DNA of 64,000 bases from Cubamyces lactineus (Eukaryota; Basidiomycota; Agaricomycetes; Polyporales; Polyporaceae). The notes below the pieces were generated by a model. The model saw nothing but the letters and a program-made list of their open reading frames with translations. It did no database searches and was not told the DNA's origin. Position 1 is the first letter of the stretch; the number at the start of each line of letters is the position of its first letter. Location of the stretch: NCBI GenBank assembly GCA_022376465.1, contig JACDTU010000003.1:1240001-1304000 (forward strand), read 5' to 3'. Below are positions 50,931 through 62,550 of this stretch, one piece after another. The translations under genes were made by a program, and so were the position numbers.

Positions 50931-51088
50931 GGTTGTGGTCGCGACTGAAGATGTGTCCAGTACGAGCGCGCCTCCACGTGCGCGCGTTCCCCACCGACGC
51001 GCGCCTACTGCGCCCGCTTCAGTGCATGTATGGGCGCCTACTAAATTTTGTGTATCTGGTCTGTACGCTCACCGACTCGATCCACAAA
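50931..51088. promoter_or_regulatory. Compact bidirectional promoter (IST3 / eIF3d) with CACGTG
   Basis: Only 158 bases separate the start codons of IST3 (minus) and eIF3d (plus). A palindromic E-box CACGTG lies at 50975-50980, near the middle, flanked by GC-rich GCGCGC runs. The palindrome could serve both directions. Confidence 0.5.
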
Positions 51089-53486
51089 ATGGCCTCGTTC
51101 TCTCTTCCACAAATCAACGACAACCCAGAGGGCGGATGGGGTCCTTCGACGTCCAACTTACCTGCGCAGTTCAAGTTCAAGGATATTCCCTATGCGCCTT
51201 ACTCAAAATCTGACAAACTCGGCCGCTTTGCTGACTGGAACGATCTCTCTGGCGACAATCGCCCGACCAACCTAGGCCTCTCAGCTCAGGCCAACGCTCG
51301 TTCAGGAGCACAGGGACGTGGCAGGCGCGATGGCCAGCCCGCTTTCGGCAGCGGCACTGCGAGTGCATTCGCTTACTTCCATGCGGAGGACGAGTCTAGC
51401 TTCTCTCTTGTGGATAGCAAGGCCGGTACTGCTCGTAGGGGTGGAGCTATGACCCGGGGCAGGACCACTGCACGAGGCGGTTCCAACTATGCCAGAACCG
51501 GCGGCGGCCAGAGGGGCGGCCGCGGGGGCTTCTCTGGTGGCCGTGGCGGCGCTCAGCGCGGCGGCAGGAGAGGTTGGAGAGATTGGGAGAAGGTGTGGAA
51601 CCACGTTAAGTTGCATATCTTCAGGAAGGACTCACCGTGTCCCTTAGACTGGCCGCACGCGCGAGTCTTCTGTGGCTATCACCCCCGACTGGGCTATGCT
51701 TGAGGAAATTGAATTCCACCGTCTTGCCAAACTTCGGCTCGAAGTCGATGAACCTGAAGACCTGTACGTCTGCGGTCTATCTAATGCCAAACTACATGCG
51801 ACTTACCGATTTGGACAGTGATACGTATGGACGCGTCTTCCCCTACGACAAGACCTACGATCGTATCACGACCAGGACTGAAAAGCCTTTGCAATTGCTT
51901 GACCGTATTAAATACAACCCTACCACATCCGACGACCCAGTCATCCAAGAGGTAAGGCAGGATGGACCTGAGGAATGATCTATGGGTATACTGATATCTG
52001 CTGTGCATCTTAGCTCGCGTCCAAGGATACCGCGACCATCTACACGACCGACGTTATTCTCGCGGTCCTCATGTGTGCCCCGAGGTCGGTATACCCTTGG
52101 GATATAATCGTTATCCGTGAAGGCAACAAGTTGTTCTTCGACAAGCGCGATGGTGGTCCCTTCGATACCGTTACTGTCAACGAAAACGCAGCGGATCCTC
52201 CTCAAGATCCCACTACCACTAACCCGAACAACCCCAACGAGAAGGTTACGGTACCTGAGACGCCTTCCATCAACTCTGCGACCTCGCTGTCTCTTGAGGC
52301 CACCTACATCAACCAGAACTTCATGTTCCAGACGGTCACTGAGACGCCACCGCCTCCGGCTGTCGATTTTTCGAAGCCCAACCCCTTCTATGGCCCAGAC
52401 GAGACAGAGCCTCTTGCATCGTGCGGCTACCGCTACCGTGTATTCGACCTCGGCATCACTGAGGACGAGGATATGCGGCTGTGTGTCCGCACAGAAGTCG
52501 ACGCCTATGTACCCGGTCAAGGGAACCCTACCGAGGGCCAAGGCCTTCTGACAATCCGTGCACTTAACGAGTTCGACCCGCGTGCGCCTGGCGCTGGCGG
52601 AGCACCAGACTGGCGCACCAAGCTCGACTCCCAGCGTGGTGCCGTCATGGCTACTGAGATGAAGAACAACAGCTGCAAGCTTGCGAAGTGGACTGTACAG
52701 AGTGTCCTCGCAGGCGCTGATCTCCTGAAGATTGGGTAGGTTATCCGTATTGCCATGTTGGGAAGAGCCCAATGCAGCTGCGGAACCCTTCATCTCAGTT
52801 GGCGGGACTAACCGGTATTCTTTCCTTGTAGGTTCATCTCTCGTGTCAACCCTCGCGACAACACTCGCCATGTCATCCTGAGCACGACCTCCACGCGCCC
52901 GGCTGACTTTGCGGCTCAACTGAACGTGTCACTTGCGAACGGCTGGGGTATCGTTCGGACCATCGCCGACATGTGCATGAAGCAGCCTGAGGGCAAGTAC
53001 GTCCTCGTCAAGGACCCCAACAAGGTATGCATTGTGTCTTCTTTTTTTCTTACTCTTCGCGGAGTCTGCGTGTGTCCTGGTTCGCATCGCAGTGTGTCTG
53101 CGATCATTGGCAGAAGCAGGGGTCACGTCATTTCATCAATGTCGCTGTCAGCGGCCATATGCATCCGCTCAATGCGCCCAAAACAACGTCACCGCTCGTC
53201 CGCATCAGCCCTGGTGCTTCATACAACCATTGTTGGACACTGTTTCGATGCGAGACGAGAATGGCATAGTGTGATCTGCGTTCCAAGCATGATGGGCACT
53301 CGCGGGATCATACACACGCCGCCTCGTTATCGTCTTTGTCTCCGCCGTTCTATTGGTCGACGTTTGCTGACCACAACCCGCTTGTTGCAGCCTGTGCTCC
53401 GTCTGTACGCCGTTCCGGCGAACGCCTTCACTGCCGAAGAAGAGGACGAGGAGGCCGGTTTCGAGGGTGATGACGCTGAGGCCTAA
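51089..53486 (+). CDS. Translation initiation factor eIF3 subunit d
   Basis: eIF3d (Moe1 in fission yeast) binds the mRNA cap in a subset of initiation events. The start at 51089 gives [20 protein letters not shown], then [20 protein letters not shown] with a W..DLSGDNRP stretch. An RGG region ([16 protein letters not shown]) precedes RRGWRDWEK. After an intron come [110 protein letters not shown], and [18 protein letters not shown]. The last exon is ...[20 protein letters not shown] with an acidic end, as in the family. The final intron, about 365 bases, is much longer than the 50-70-base norm here. The match is colinear and no damage is seen. Confidence 0.94.
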
Positions 53487-53902
53487 TCTTTTGCTGTCAA
53501 TGTGTTGTATTGAAGTCACGGCTGTATTTCTACATGTGGGATCTATCCATGTCCTATGTACGAACGAGCTGTGTATCATCTTGGACGCTCTGCCACAATA
53601 CGACTGCGATCTTGGAATTTGCGAGAATCCCTCAATGGCGCTGTGCTATTGGGCGGAAGATCTTCAGAAGGACGCCGACAATGCTCAGCTTGACCACCGT
53701 AGTGGATATAGCGACGTCTCGGGTGTTTGAAGGGGTCGATCGCGCATGGCAGCAGTCTGGCTTTCCACTCAGCTGACACCTTTACCAACTACGAGGCGCA
53801 CACGTCCGATATCGGCTCATGTACGACTATCCGGGTGTCCCGGGATGTCCGTCTATACCGTGCACGCCGTAGAGCTAACCACTCCAGGCACTAGAATGGC
53901 AA
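53487..53902. other. 3' flank of eIF3d
   Basis: No gene or RNA is recognised; short frames here are not protein-like. Confidence 0.35.
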
Positions 53903-54241
53903 TCAAAAGAACGTCTGTACTTTGCCGAGACCAGCGAGAAGCAGTGTAAGGCAAGGCCCATCCGCACCTACGGTTCCCCTCAAGATCGCGAGGGGGTCCT
54001 GAACTCCTGGACTTTGATGGCGCGCTCGCGTACGATGCCGCGTCCTCCCTCCCGCGACCGGGGTGCGTTCTGATGCCAACAACGCTCTCAAGCTGGTCTC
54101 AAGTGCCTTCTCAGACGCCCTGAGCTCAGCTCGAGTCTCGAGATGCTTCTGCGCTAGCGCCCATTTGCGCAAGACGAGGTCCGAGATTTCGTACGTCGCT
54201 CCGTCGGCTGATGCGGCACTCGTCCTCGTCGGCGTCGTCGC
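53903..54241 (-). other. Possible exon of an unknown protein (coiled-coil)
   Basis: Directly after a good acceptor (ATCTAG) a minus frame opens for 112 codons with a protein-like helical segment: YEISDLVLRKWALAQKHLET and RAELRASEKALETSLRALLA, then an Arg/Thr-rich part. The heptad-like Leu/Ala spacing suggests a coiled coil. I could not find a convincing upstream exon or start codon, and I do not recognise the family. It may be the last exon of a small gene or a relic. The stretch from 54242 to 54660 holds nothing else I can support. Confidence 0.35.
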
Positions 54242-54660
54242 CTAGATTCCGCGCGCATCTGCATCTGAACGACGGTTCGAGAGGGCCCAGCATGGTGTCT
54301 GATGCACCCGACGTTAGCGCGCCGGTGGAGGCCATCGGTACCATGTTTGCGGTCTGCACTCTAGTGCAAGATGCACGGATCATTGCTCCCGACGACGGGC
54401 GTACTGGAACCCACTCGGGGAAGAACTATACTGACCATGAGACGCGAGACGAGAAGCACCACACGTTCGTTCGTGCCAAGTGTGAGGGGCGAGGCACGTT
54501 GATAGGCCTTGATAGACTCGACCCAGGAAGCACCGTGAGTCTCTCGCGTACAGTGCGTACGAGAACGGTTCCTTTGCATCCGATGACAGCCATATGCATT
54601 CGCTCCAACGGCCACACTGTACAACCGAGCGTCTTCCTTCCAACGCGATTACGACCACGA

Positions 54661-56424
54661 CTACGCGGACGCGTTCTGGCTCGCGAGGAGCGTCTCCGCC
54701 GCGGCTGTTATGTCGGGACTATATGTCATCGCAGGCACGTCAGCGTGTCGGCTCGCACCATCAGTGCCAATGGCGAGATGCAGCGAAAGCGGTGTCGCCC
54801 GAAATCTTCCAGGTCGATCACGACACGGAGAAGACAGGAACGACGCCCGCTGAGAAGAATGGGAAAGAAGCATGGTGGATGATGGTGGCGGCGGCGGCGG
54901 AAGGCGAAGGAGACAATGAGTAGGATGTGAGACGGGCACGCACCTCCGTTGCAGTACGCCGAGGATGACCTCGCGCTCCAGGTCGGGGAACATGCTGGTG
55001 AGAATGCCTATCTCGGATTCGCTCGGTGCCCTCACAGTCCCCGCCCCTCCGGCGACAGGACGGGGGCCAACGCCGATCCCGAGCTCGTTCATCCATTGTC
55101 GCATTACTGTTCTACCAGCTGGGCTGGCGTCTTGGGTATTGTCATTGCCCGTACGAGATGTCGCGTTTGAGGCCGCTGTTGCTGCGCCATTCGGACGCGG
55201 CGCAGGCGTCCTGCGTAGCCGTGAACTGCGGGCGGTAGTGACAACCTCGTCCGCATTGAGAGCAGATGCCCGCCGGCGAGCCTCCCCCTGGGCCCTCGTC
55301 TCTGGGAGCGCCCTGGTTGTCCGGCGCACCGGTTGCTCATCTCCCAGCAAAGGCTGGACCCAGGCTGCCGCGAATCTCACGGCTCTGTGAGAGAGATTGG
55401 CCGGGTGAGGTGCCCCATCAGAGAAGGAGAACAGATCACACGCACCTCGTAGATACCCTCCAAGCCTTCAATTGCAGAAAGTCTGACCGGTAGAGGTATC
55501 CGGCTAGTAGACCTACTGCAGTAGGCAGAAGTTTGTTCGGGAATCGGGTGATGGCTAGCTGTTGAATGAAAATTGGTTAATCTCGTCTGCACATATCGTT
55601 CAGAGCTGAAACCATAGAGACAATGCAATCGGTAACGCCAGGCGTCTTGGCGAGCGGAGTAGTCATCCGTGAGCCTCCAAAGTGTGGGTTCCATGCCGTT
55701 GCAATGCCATCGGAGGAAAAGACACAAATCCGTGCATGATGCAAATGGAAGCGAGGGTGCCTACCTGTGCTGCGATCGCATATACCCATACTTTGTCACT
55801 CATGCCCACCCCGAAGATTCTGAAGTGGTACGCAGGGGGGACGAGACGCATGTACTGGTACAACACGGCCGCCATGACCGCAATCGGCCCTGGCGGGATG
55901 TTATTGAATAGCGCGCCCGTGACCGGTGTCAACTGGGCAACTAGAAGAGCAGCGAACGACAGGAGCATCGTCGTGACCGCGGAGATGATCAAGAAGGACT
56001 GTATGTGCCGTAACGTTGAGCATGGTTAGAACGCGTCTTACAGGGAAGCGCACGTACCGCATATTTCATGCTACCGAAAGCCCTTTCTATGATTATGGAT
56101 GTGTTGTATAGGAACAACTCGGTCAATAGAAGGTCGCTAGAGCTCGCGCATGCCAATTGGTGAACCAACAGCCGCCAATACTAAGAGCACAAATGTGAGA
56201 TTGTGTATCTCACAGGTCTTACTGGGGCGTACCTGATGGTGCTTGGATACATGTGGTACAAGCTGCAAGTTCAAGTAGTGCTTCAGGTCAAAAATCCCGG
56301 CCGCAACTGATGTAAGCGCGAAGCCGAGCATCAGACCTGTAAGTTGCCTAGGTCAGACCATGTACATCATAGTGTTTCAGCACAGAAGTTCACCCTTTGT
56401 TACTGAAGCATTCTCAAAGGACAT
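54661..56424 (-). CDS. Dsc2-like rhomboid pseudoprotease with CUE domain (UBAC2 family)
   Basis: Family members are multi-pass membrane proteins of ubiquitin-ligase complexes (Dsc complex in the Golgi of fungi; UBAC2 in the ER of animals). A short first exon (MSFENASVTK, start at 56424) joins GLMLGFALTSVAAGIFDLKH. Hydrophobic segments follow: YWRLLVHQLACASSSDLLLT with the adjoining SMKYA, TTMLLSFAALLVAQLTPVTG, PPGPIAVMAAVLYQYMRLVP, and LPTAVGLLAGYLYRSDFLQL. The usual rhomboid Ser/His pair is not seen, as in pseudoproteases. A disordered Arg/Ala-rich linker leads to a C-terminal CUE-type ubiquitin-binding helix bundle (SESEIGILTSMFPDLEREVI, then VLQRRSPDITAAAETLLAS). An intron of about 230 bases splits the CUE domain. 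Exon joins checked keep frame. Confidence 0.8.
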
Positions 56425-58531
56425 CTGTGCGTTTTCCTGTCCGCTTCAGTGGAAAAAGTAAGACGGCCTGCCGTGTATCGAACTTGAACACACCCAAAGC
56501 TGTTGCTGTACGTGCGACAGACGGCGGTGAGTAGCACTACACACAATAGACGCCTGTGCCACGGAGGTGCAGCGCAAGTTACTCTCACGGCCCGGCTTCG
56601 GCAGCCGGATCCGGGGGCGCCTAACCCGCAAATGTGGCAAGCGGACCCGCGATGGACGCGGGTTTGGTTTGAATCATCCGTTCATGTAGGCTTGCTTCCA
56701 ACACTCGCAGGACGTGTAAGATCTATTCGAAGGACTCTCCTGACGCTAATCTACGCCTCTTCCATGACACAGTGCGGCCATATATCGCTGAACCCATGCG
56801 TGCCTGGCCCCGCGGCCGTCCGAGGGAAGCAAATCGCACGACGTATGCCTCGAACTTGGACACGTCGTCCGCGCATATTCCAAGGCTTGCCTTCTTCCCG
56901 GCGTCGTGCCTGAGCACATTGGTCCGGCATACCAAGGGCGCGGAATGCGCGCACAGAGGTAAGTTCCCGCACGAGTCGTGACTTCACAATGTCAATGTCA
57001 CCTGGATGATGCCTGTCCAATTACTCTGCCGTCAGCGATTGCCTTCGACTCCCAGGCCTCATAAATCCGACGACCCGTTGATGGAGGGGGCTGGTGAGGA
57101 AAAGGTAGGGTTTCGTGCCGCCGGCTGATGAAAAGGGTACATCAGGGTGACCGAGGTCATGGCAGATTGCACGATCTCATTGAAGAAGTTGGGAAGCGTC
57201 TGAATGCCTGCCCAGCTTGTGAGGACTGCCCTTCCGTCCTCAGCCTCTCCCTTCGCCCGTTCTCACAACGACCACAGCGTGATTCTGAAACCTGTGCGGG
57301 CGTGCCAGGCCCTGGGCTCCCCCAACCTTACCCAGACGGCTTCTTCGCGCAAATGCCCGCACGTCAGAGATAGCTGCTAGCCTCATCACTGAAACTCAAC
57401 ATCTCGACATCACTGCACCGCCCGTACCGCATTCTAGCCATTGCTGTCTACTCTCCCTCTCACTTCGGTGCCCCGCGTCTCTCGTCTCGACGTCAAGGGT
57501 CCTATCTCATCCCGCTCTATGACGGCCTTCAAGGTCAATGAAATGGCCACTTGTACACGCGCTCCGTATGACGTCCAGGCCCCGCGTTCAGCGGCAACGT
57601 TATTGGCAACTTGACACCGCGGCCTCGCGCGGGTTCTGAACGCACGTCGATGGACTCACCGAACGGGCCCGCCGACTACTTGGTGAGTACGACCTGTGCA
57701 CTCATCTACCGTGCGTCTTAGTACGCCACCCGGCGGCACATACGGGGGCCGCTTGAACCGCATACAGCGCGCCACCCCTCGTTTGCGGGCTGCCGCCGCT
57801 GCGCGGTTACTAGGTCGGCCAAGCAGCAGCTTCGTCCCCATCACCCATCTGTCGTTTCATTAAGGTCGCACAGATGATTTGTTTCTCTCGACGAAACTGG
57901 AGCCCAGGTGCCGCATTGCACTGGGGCGGTGCGATCCATCAGGGATATTCACTTGCCCATCGTGCACATTGGCCGATGGCAGGAAGATCACGGCATCCAA
58001 TCGGTCCCGATCTCTGTGTTCTCACAGCGCGATTCGTAGCACATGCTGTCTCTCATGGTACTGTGTGCAATGTAATTACGTCGAGAGACGTTGCATGCTT
58101 GCTGTGTACCCTCGTGGCGCATATATGTGTGAGTTGATGCCCTGGTGTCATATTGCCCTGCTCAAGTACTAGATCAACGCAGCACGTTAGCTTCAACGGG
58201 ATTCGTCATTCACGATGCGGGGTCAATTCAACCTGTCAGTCGAGTTCATAATTGTTCCGGCGGCATCTCACCTGCAAGAACACAATCAACCGCCACAGCG
58301 ACTGGAACTTGAAGGTGGTGGGATGCGTAGTGGACCTTGGACATAGCGATGCAATAGAGACAACACTGCAGCATCACACATTTAGTACAAGTGGCTCTGT
58401 ATTCCTACATAGATCTTACAGTGATAATGATTACACAGAACAGTAGCTGAGTCCAATGGTCCCCGACGCTGGCTACATGTCCCAGGAACACCAATGGGGG
58501 CTAGGGCGCCACTACAGCGCCAATCGACGGC
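56425..58531. other. 2.1-kb gene-poor stretch
   Basis: Between the DSC2 start and the 3' end of the NTF2-like gene. I see no supported gene. A perfect ACCCGCG/CGCGGGT hairpin with a five-base loop at 56645-56663 is the only clear structure. Frames such as 57128-57373 and 57874-58137 have no motif. Confidence 0.4.
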
Positions 58532-59594
58532 CTACCACTTCGTGCCGCCACCATAATTGGTCCCGCTCGGAACGCCCGCCTCCTCGTCCCGAGGCGGCGT
58601 ACGCAGAAACGCGCGGCCTATACTCACGATGCCGCGAATGCTTTGCGCAGCTATTCGGCTGCTTACCCACTGCACGAGTGTCATGCCCGGCAAGAGCCCA
58701 AGCAAGTCCTGCGCGGTCGCACCGGCACTCAGCACGCGCATTTCGAAAGCGGGGCTGGCCGCAGGAACCCGGGCGTGGTGCTCACCTTGACGTCCCAGAA
58801 GTCGCGGTGGTGTGTGATTTTGCCCGCGTCGTTGAACGACAGCCGTGTGATTATCGGTAGCTTCAGGTGAAGGGGCGATGGGGGCCAGAACGAATGGGGA
58901 GGATGCTGGAATGGCACGGACTGGAGGTTGGCGTGATCACTGAGCAGTAGTGACATCGTGGAATCTGAGCCCGGAATATAGCTCGTAGGGCTGGGATCGG
59001 CTGGCTGGGGCCCGAACGCGGAGTGCAGGCCTGGTAGGATTAGGATATGCAGGGTATGTTCGACCATCGTCCTCTTGTGGCCGTCTGCAAAGGGGTGCAC
59101 CTAGCTGAGCCATCATGGTTCCCAGACGACAGGCGGGAGCAGCCAAGAGTAGACGCAGGATGTGTTCGGATAGCTGTAGATGCACGCTTACCAAAGGTTT
59201 CGCACTCGAATATGTTGTTCACCTCGTTCCACATGCTCAGGCCGCGGAACCAGGTGTTCTCCCAGCGCGTGTCGGCCGATAGCCTGAAGAGCGCGCGGAG
59301 CACCGCCCATGGCTTCGGGACGTTCAGCTGCGAGAGCGTGTGCGCGAGGGCGTGGACGTCCGAGATCGTATCTTTGGACGTCGCGGTGAGAAACGGGTTT
59401 TCGTACGTCGCGTGCGCGTCGTAGAACCGCTCCACCGTCTGCCAGGCCGGCGGAGATTCGCCATAGAAGAGTTCGCAGACATCCGCCGCCGTCCGGTGGT
59501 GTGCGAGCGAAAGCGCGGAGGTTTCGTCTACGCTTGTTTGAGTCAAAGTGAGAGAAGGCACGGTGGGCAAAGAGAGTGGGTTGGAGGTAGTCAT
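58532..59594 (-). CDS. NTF2-like/SnoaL-type domain protein (sigF-like fungal family)
   Basis: Three or four exons. The start chosen is MTTSNPLSLPTVPS at 59594; the frame is open further upstream, but that part is Pro-rich and not conserved-looking. The core has the NTF2-like pattern: TAADVCELFYGESPPAWQTV, ERFYDAHATYENPFLTATSK, then DVHALAHTLSQLNVP and LFRLSADTRWENTWFRGLSM. After an intron come DGHKRTMVEHTLHILILPGL and PLHLKLPIITRLSFNDAGKI, then ITHHRDFWDVK. The last exon has DLLGLLPGMTLVQWVSSRIA and ends GGGTKW. Fungal relatives are annotated only as sigF-like NTF2-like proteins; the function is unknown, and the fold suits a small-molecule pocket. No damage is visible. Confidence 0.72.
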
Positions 59595-59863
59595 GGTATT
59601 CCAGGTGGTCGTGGTTCGAGGCAGCCTGGGCTGAGCCAGACAGACGACACGGAACTTGCGGAACTTGTGTGGGGGAACGCCGGTCCGGGGATCCAGCGAC
59701 GCGGTTGGGTTAGGGTTGGGGTGATCTGGAATCGGGATCACCGGATCGCAGCCACCGCGCACTACTCGCGTCTGTGGCTGCAACGACTTGGACCTGCACC
59801 AGCTCTTCTCAGACGCGTTCGCTTGCTATCTCCACAAAATGGCTTGTCTGGACCAAGGGAATC

Positions 59864-59998
59864 TCAGGCATGAATCTGATATTGCGAGACGTACCCTTGC
59901 GTACCGCCGCGGTGGTCTTTGATGCGCTGTACGGTCAAGGCCACCTGTTCTGAGGACGAGAGGGGCTCGTGCGCGAAGGGAGTCTGCTGCTGACTCAT
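59864..59998 (-). other. Small frame overlapping the end of the decayed gene (ATGA overlap)
   Basis: A 44-codon frame, MSQQQTPFAHEPLSSSEQ through VALTVQRIKDHRGG to YQIHA. Its ATG overlaps the TGA that ends the decayed frame at 59995-60473. The amino acids look protein-like. It may be a continuation of that gene in another frame, or a separate first exon that splices on at a GTACGT after GGTQ. I do not recognise it. Confidence 0.3.
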
Positions 59999-60473
59999 GA
60001 CGATATCCTGAACACATCGTCGTTCTGCCATCGCACGTTCGTTGTCTCAAGCGACACAGCTTTTCGCTCAGCCAGCTGCAACAAGATCATATTCAATTTC
60101 ATCATCTCCGCGCCCTTGCCTTTGGTGCATGTCTCGTAGGTGATCTGCAATCACGGATTGCCACCATCAGAGATGCGCTTCCGGCGTACGGTCACGGTCT
60201 CGAGGCTCCAACGGTCGGCCGTCGCTCCTCGATCGTTTGGCTCCTCGATCAGCGTGTGAGTCCCGTTGGGCCGACGCGGGATGCGGCCGTTGCGGCGAGG
60301 CTGCGGCACTCGTGCGATCGCGGCTAGGCTGGGTATAGCGGGATGGCTAGTATGTTTGACATCCTACCGCGGAACCGCCTCGAGAGTTCTAATGCGCGAC
60401 GAATAGGTGGTGATAACGGGCGGACGGTGATCGGCTTCTGCTCGAGCTTTTCGACCGTGGTCAAGTGAGCGGG
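59995..60473 (-). pseudogene. Decayed unknown gene with in-frame TGA
   Basis: The minus strand has TTVEKLEQKPITVRPLSPPI, a 44-base intron (GTAGGA..CAGCCTAG, 60324-60367), then RVPQPRRNGRIPRRPNGTHT and RWSLETVTVRRKRISDGGNP. A TGA at 60151-60153 interrupts the frame, after which the same frame continues with LQITYETCTKGKGAEMMKLN and ERKAVSLETTNVRWQNDDVF to a second stop at 59995. Coding character is the same on both sides of the first stop, and a Trp codon there would restore it, so the gene looks recently broken. No start codon was found at the 5' end. The family is not recognised; the basic RRKR segment may be a nuclear signal. Confidence 0.4.
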
Positions 60474-62550
60474 CGCGCCATATGGTCGGTCTCACCAAGA
60501 TCGATACTCAACACCTCGCAACTCACGAGGGTATGTTGTTTGATTGCTCACGGCGCGAGTGGGGCCCCGATGTAGCCGTTCGCGTTCGCAGCAAAATAAC
60601 GTACTACCTCAGCCGACCCGTTCAAGACGCAAACAAGCGACTATACCCATATGGCACAGCGAACAACTGTCGTCATGCCAGTGATCCGGCGGACAAGGAG
60701 GTGTTTGTTGCCGTTGCTGCGTTATACGTGATCGTCCCGCCGGTAAGTGAACGTTTGAACAATGACCCAACTGAGGAGTGCGCGTATTGTGAGCGAACTC
60801 CATGGCGATATGTCCATCTTCTCAATGCGGGGTGGGCCTTCAGGTGGCGTGGATTTCAGTTACTTTCGGCTACTGCGCTGCCTCCGAGTCTGCGCTCAGA
60901 ACAACCACCGGTGAGGCATCTGACCGATACTGGGTTCGAACTACGCTGCTGCATATACCTGCGGCTTCCATAGGATAGCCGAGCTTCCTCAACTGCGAAG
61001 TGGCGAGTTGGGCCGTTTCCTCTCCGTGTACGTCTTTGTTCCGCAATGTCTCCCCCGGTTTTCGTACACTGACACGATCCCTAGAGAAGACACGGCCGAG
61101 TGTAAACGTCCGCTGTTCCCAGCCAAGGGCTCCGTGTAATGAGCGAGAAGCAACCCAATCATATGAATGCACCAAGTCTGCGTTTCGCCGTACGAGCAAT
61201 GCCGGAGGACCCGCATGAGAAGCCAGCGGTCGCAGGCGATGCCGTAGCGTCCATAGCGAGCACGCTGAACCTTCCATCTTCGACCACCGCGACCGCATTA
61301 CCACCGGGGCTAGAGCTTTCTTCTCCGCGAACGTGCGGAGAAGCGCAGTGTGGTCTCATGATTCCATGTGGCGGCGAGGACACGCACTGGAGCGGGTCTA
61401 ATGGCTCCATACAGGACGTACCCGCATGGCTCTACAGTCCAACCAGAGAAGTCCTCCTGTGCTGCACTGTTATGCAATTCATCCTCTAACGGTGCGCTAG
61501 GTACAAGGTAGACGCCTACCTGGGACTGAAAGAACTAGGCTGGCCAGTAAAGGTATAGCACGGTGGGGTCTCCGGGGAGTGGAATGTTCAGTGAACCATA
61601 TACAAGACGGTACAATGGAAGACCGAGGTGGGTATAGACCTCCTCATGTTTTCTCCGCCTTGCCTAGACGCGCACCCATTGTCCGGAGACACATACGATG
61701 GAAACGCCCTCCTTGTCCACAATAGGCGCGGGGGAGATACGGAGCACCAACTTAATCTGAGGCCCTGAAATCGGCGCTCGTGCTGGCGACTTCGGGCGGT
61801 GTGCTGCGAGCCATCGTCCGTCCGTACCAGCAATGCCCACCGGCGCCATGAACGCTCGCATCTCCGTCAAGCGGCCCTGTGCTGGCAGTTGGCCACGCCA
61901 AGTGCCAGTGCACCGTAGAAGCACGATACGTGCGCAGCGCGAGGGCCAGGAGTGCTGCCGCACATTCCTGAAGCTCCGAGTCGCAAGGAAGTTCTGCGTT
62001 ATCTCTCGGGCGTAAATGAATGGCGCCGCGAGAGAAGCGAGCAGTCCCCCTTCGCCCGAGGGCTGCTCCCGACCCATCGGAGTCGTGTCTGGCCCGTGTC
62101 GACCATCCCGCGCAAAGTTAGGGACTATCGCCTCCTTTGGAGGGGACGGACGTGGCTCTGAACGACAGTGCCCCGCGCCCATGTCCATCACGAGGCGGAC
62201 GGGTACGACGTACGGCACTCCCTAATCCACGGGCTGACTTGGGCTAAGCGGAGTATATAGCCCCAGCATCTCAGGATTGTCTCCTGGTTTAGGATTTCTG
62301 CCAAGTTCAGGGACTAGCCAAATATAGCCAAACATCCGAACAAAGTAGTCTACCGGGCGGCTGAGATGTTCCCACGGGATTATCACGCTCAATATCTATA
62401 CTGCTATAGACTAACTTTGCATCCGTGCACCCTACCGTGACTCTACTCGTCTACTCGACTCGCTGGTACTAGTAGGAGTGTGGTCTAGTGTGGTTCGCTA
62501 TTGTTCCCCTCTTCGGTGTTTTCGCAGTCGCCCTTTCATCTTCGCCTCTC
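60474..62550. other. 2.1-kb stretch with long but unsupported frames
   Basis: Contains a + frame of 163 codons (60482-60973), a + frame of 116 codons (61139-61489) and a minus frame of 184 codons (61664-62218). None shows a motif, signal peptide or plausible splice partners, and they overlap frames on the other strand, so I do not call them genes. The region just left of 62551 is the presumed promoter of the next gene. Confidence 0.35.

Noticed and set aside
56645..56663. ACCCGCG/CGCGGGT hairpin as a terminator or attachment site
   Set aside because: It is an isolated short palindrome in gene-poor GC-rich DNA with no supporting context; eukaryotic genes do not use such terminators.
60151..60153. 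Selenocysteine or programmed readthrough at the in-frame TGA
   Set aside because: Basidiomycetes are not known to use selenocysteine in such genes, no matching RNA structure was seen, and the gene also lacks a start codon, so decay is simpler.
60482..60973. 163-codon + frame as a gene
   Set aside because: No recognisable motif and no partner exons; this length can occur by chance in GC-rich DNA.
61664..62218. 184-codon minus frame as a gene
   Set aside because: No domain, signal peptide, splice context or coding bias stood out, and an overlapping + frame is similarly open.
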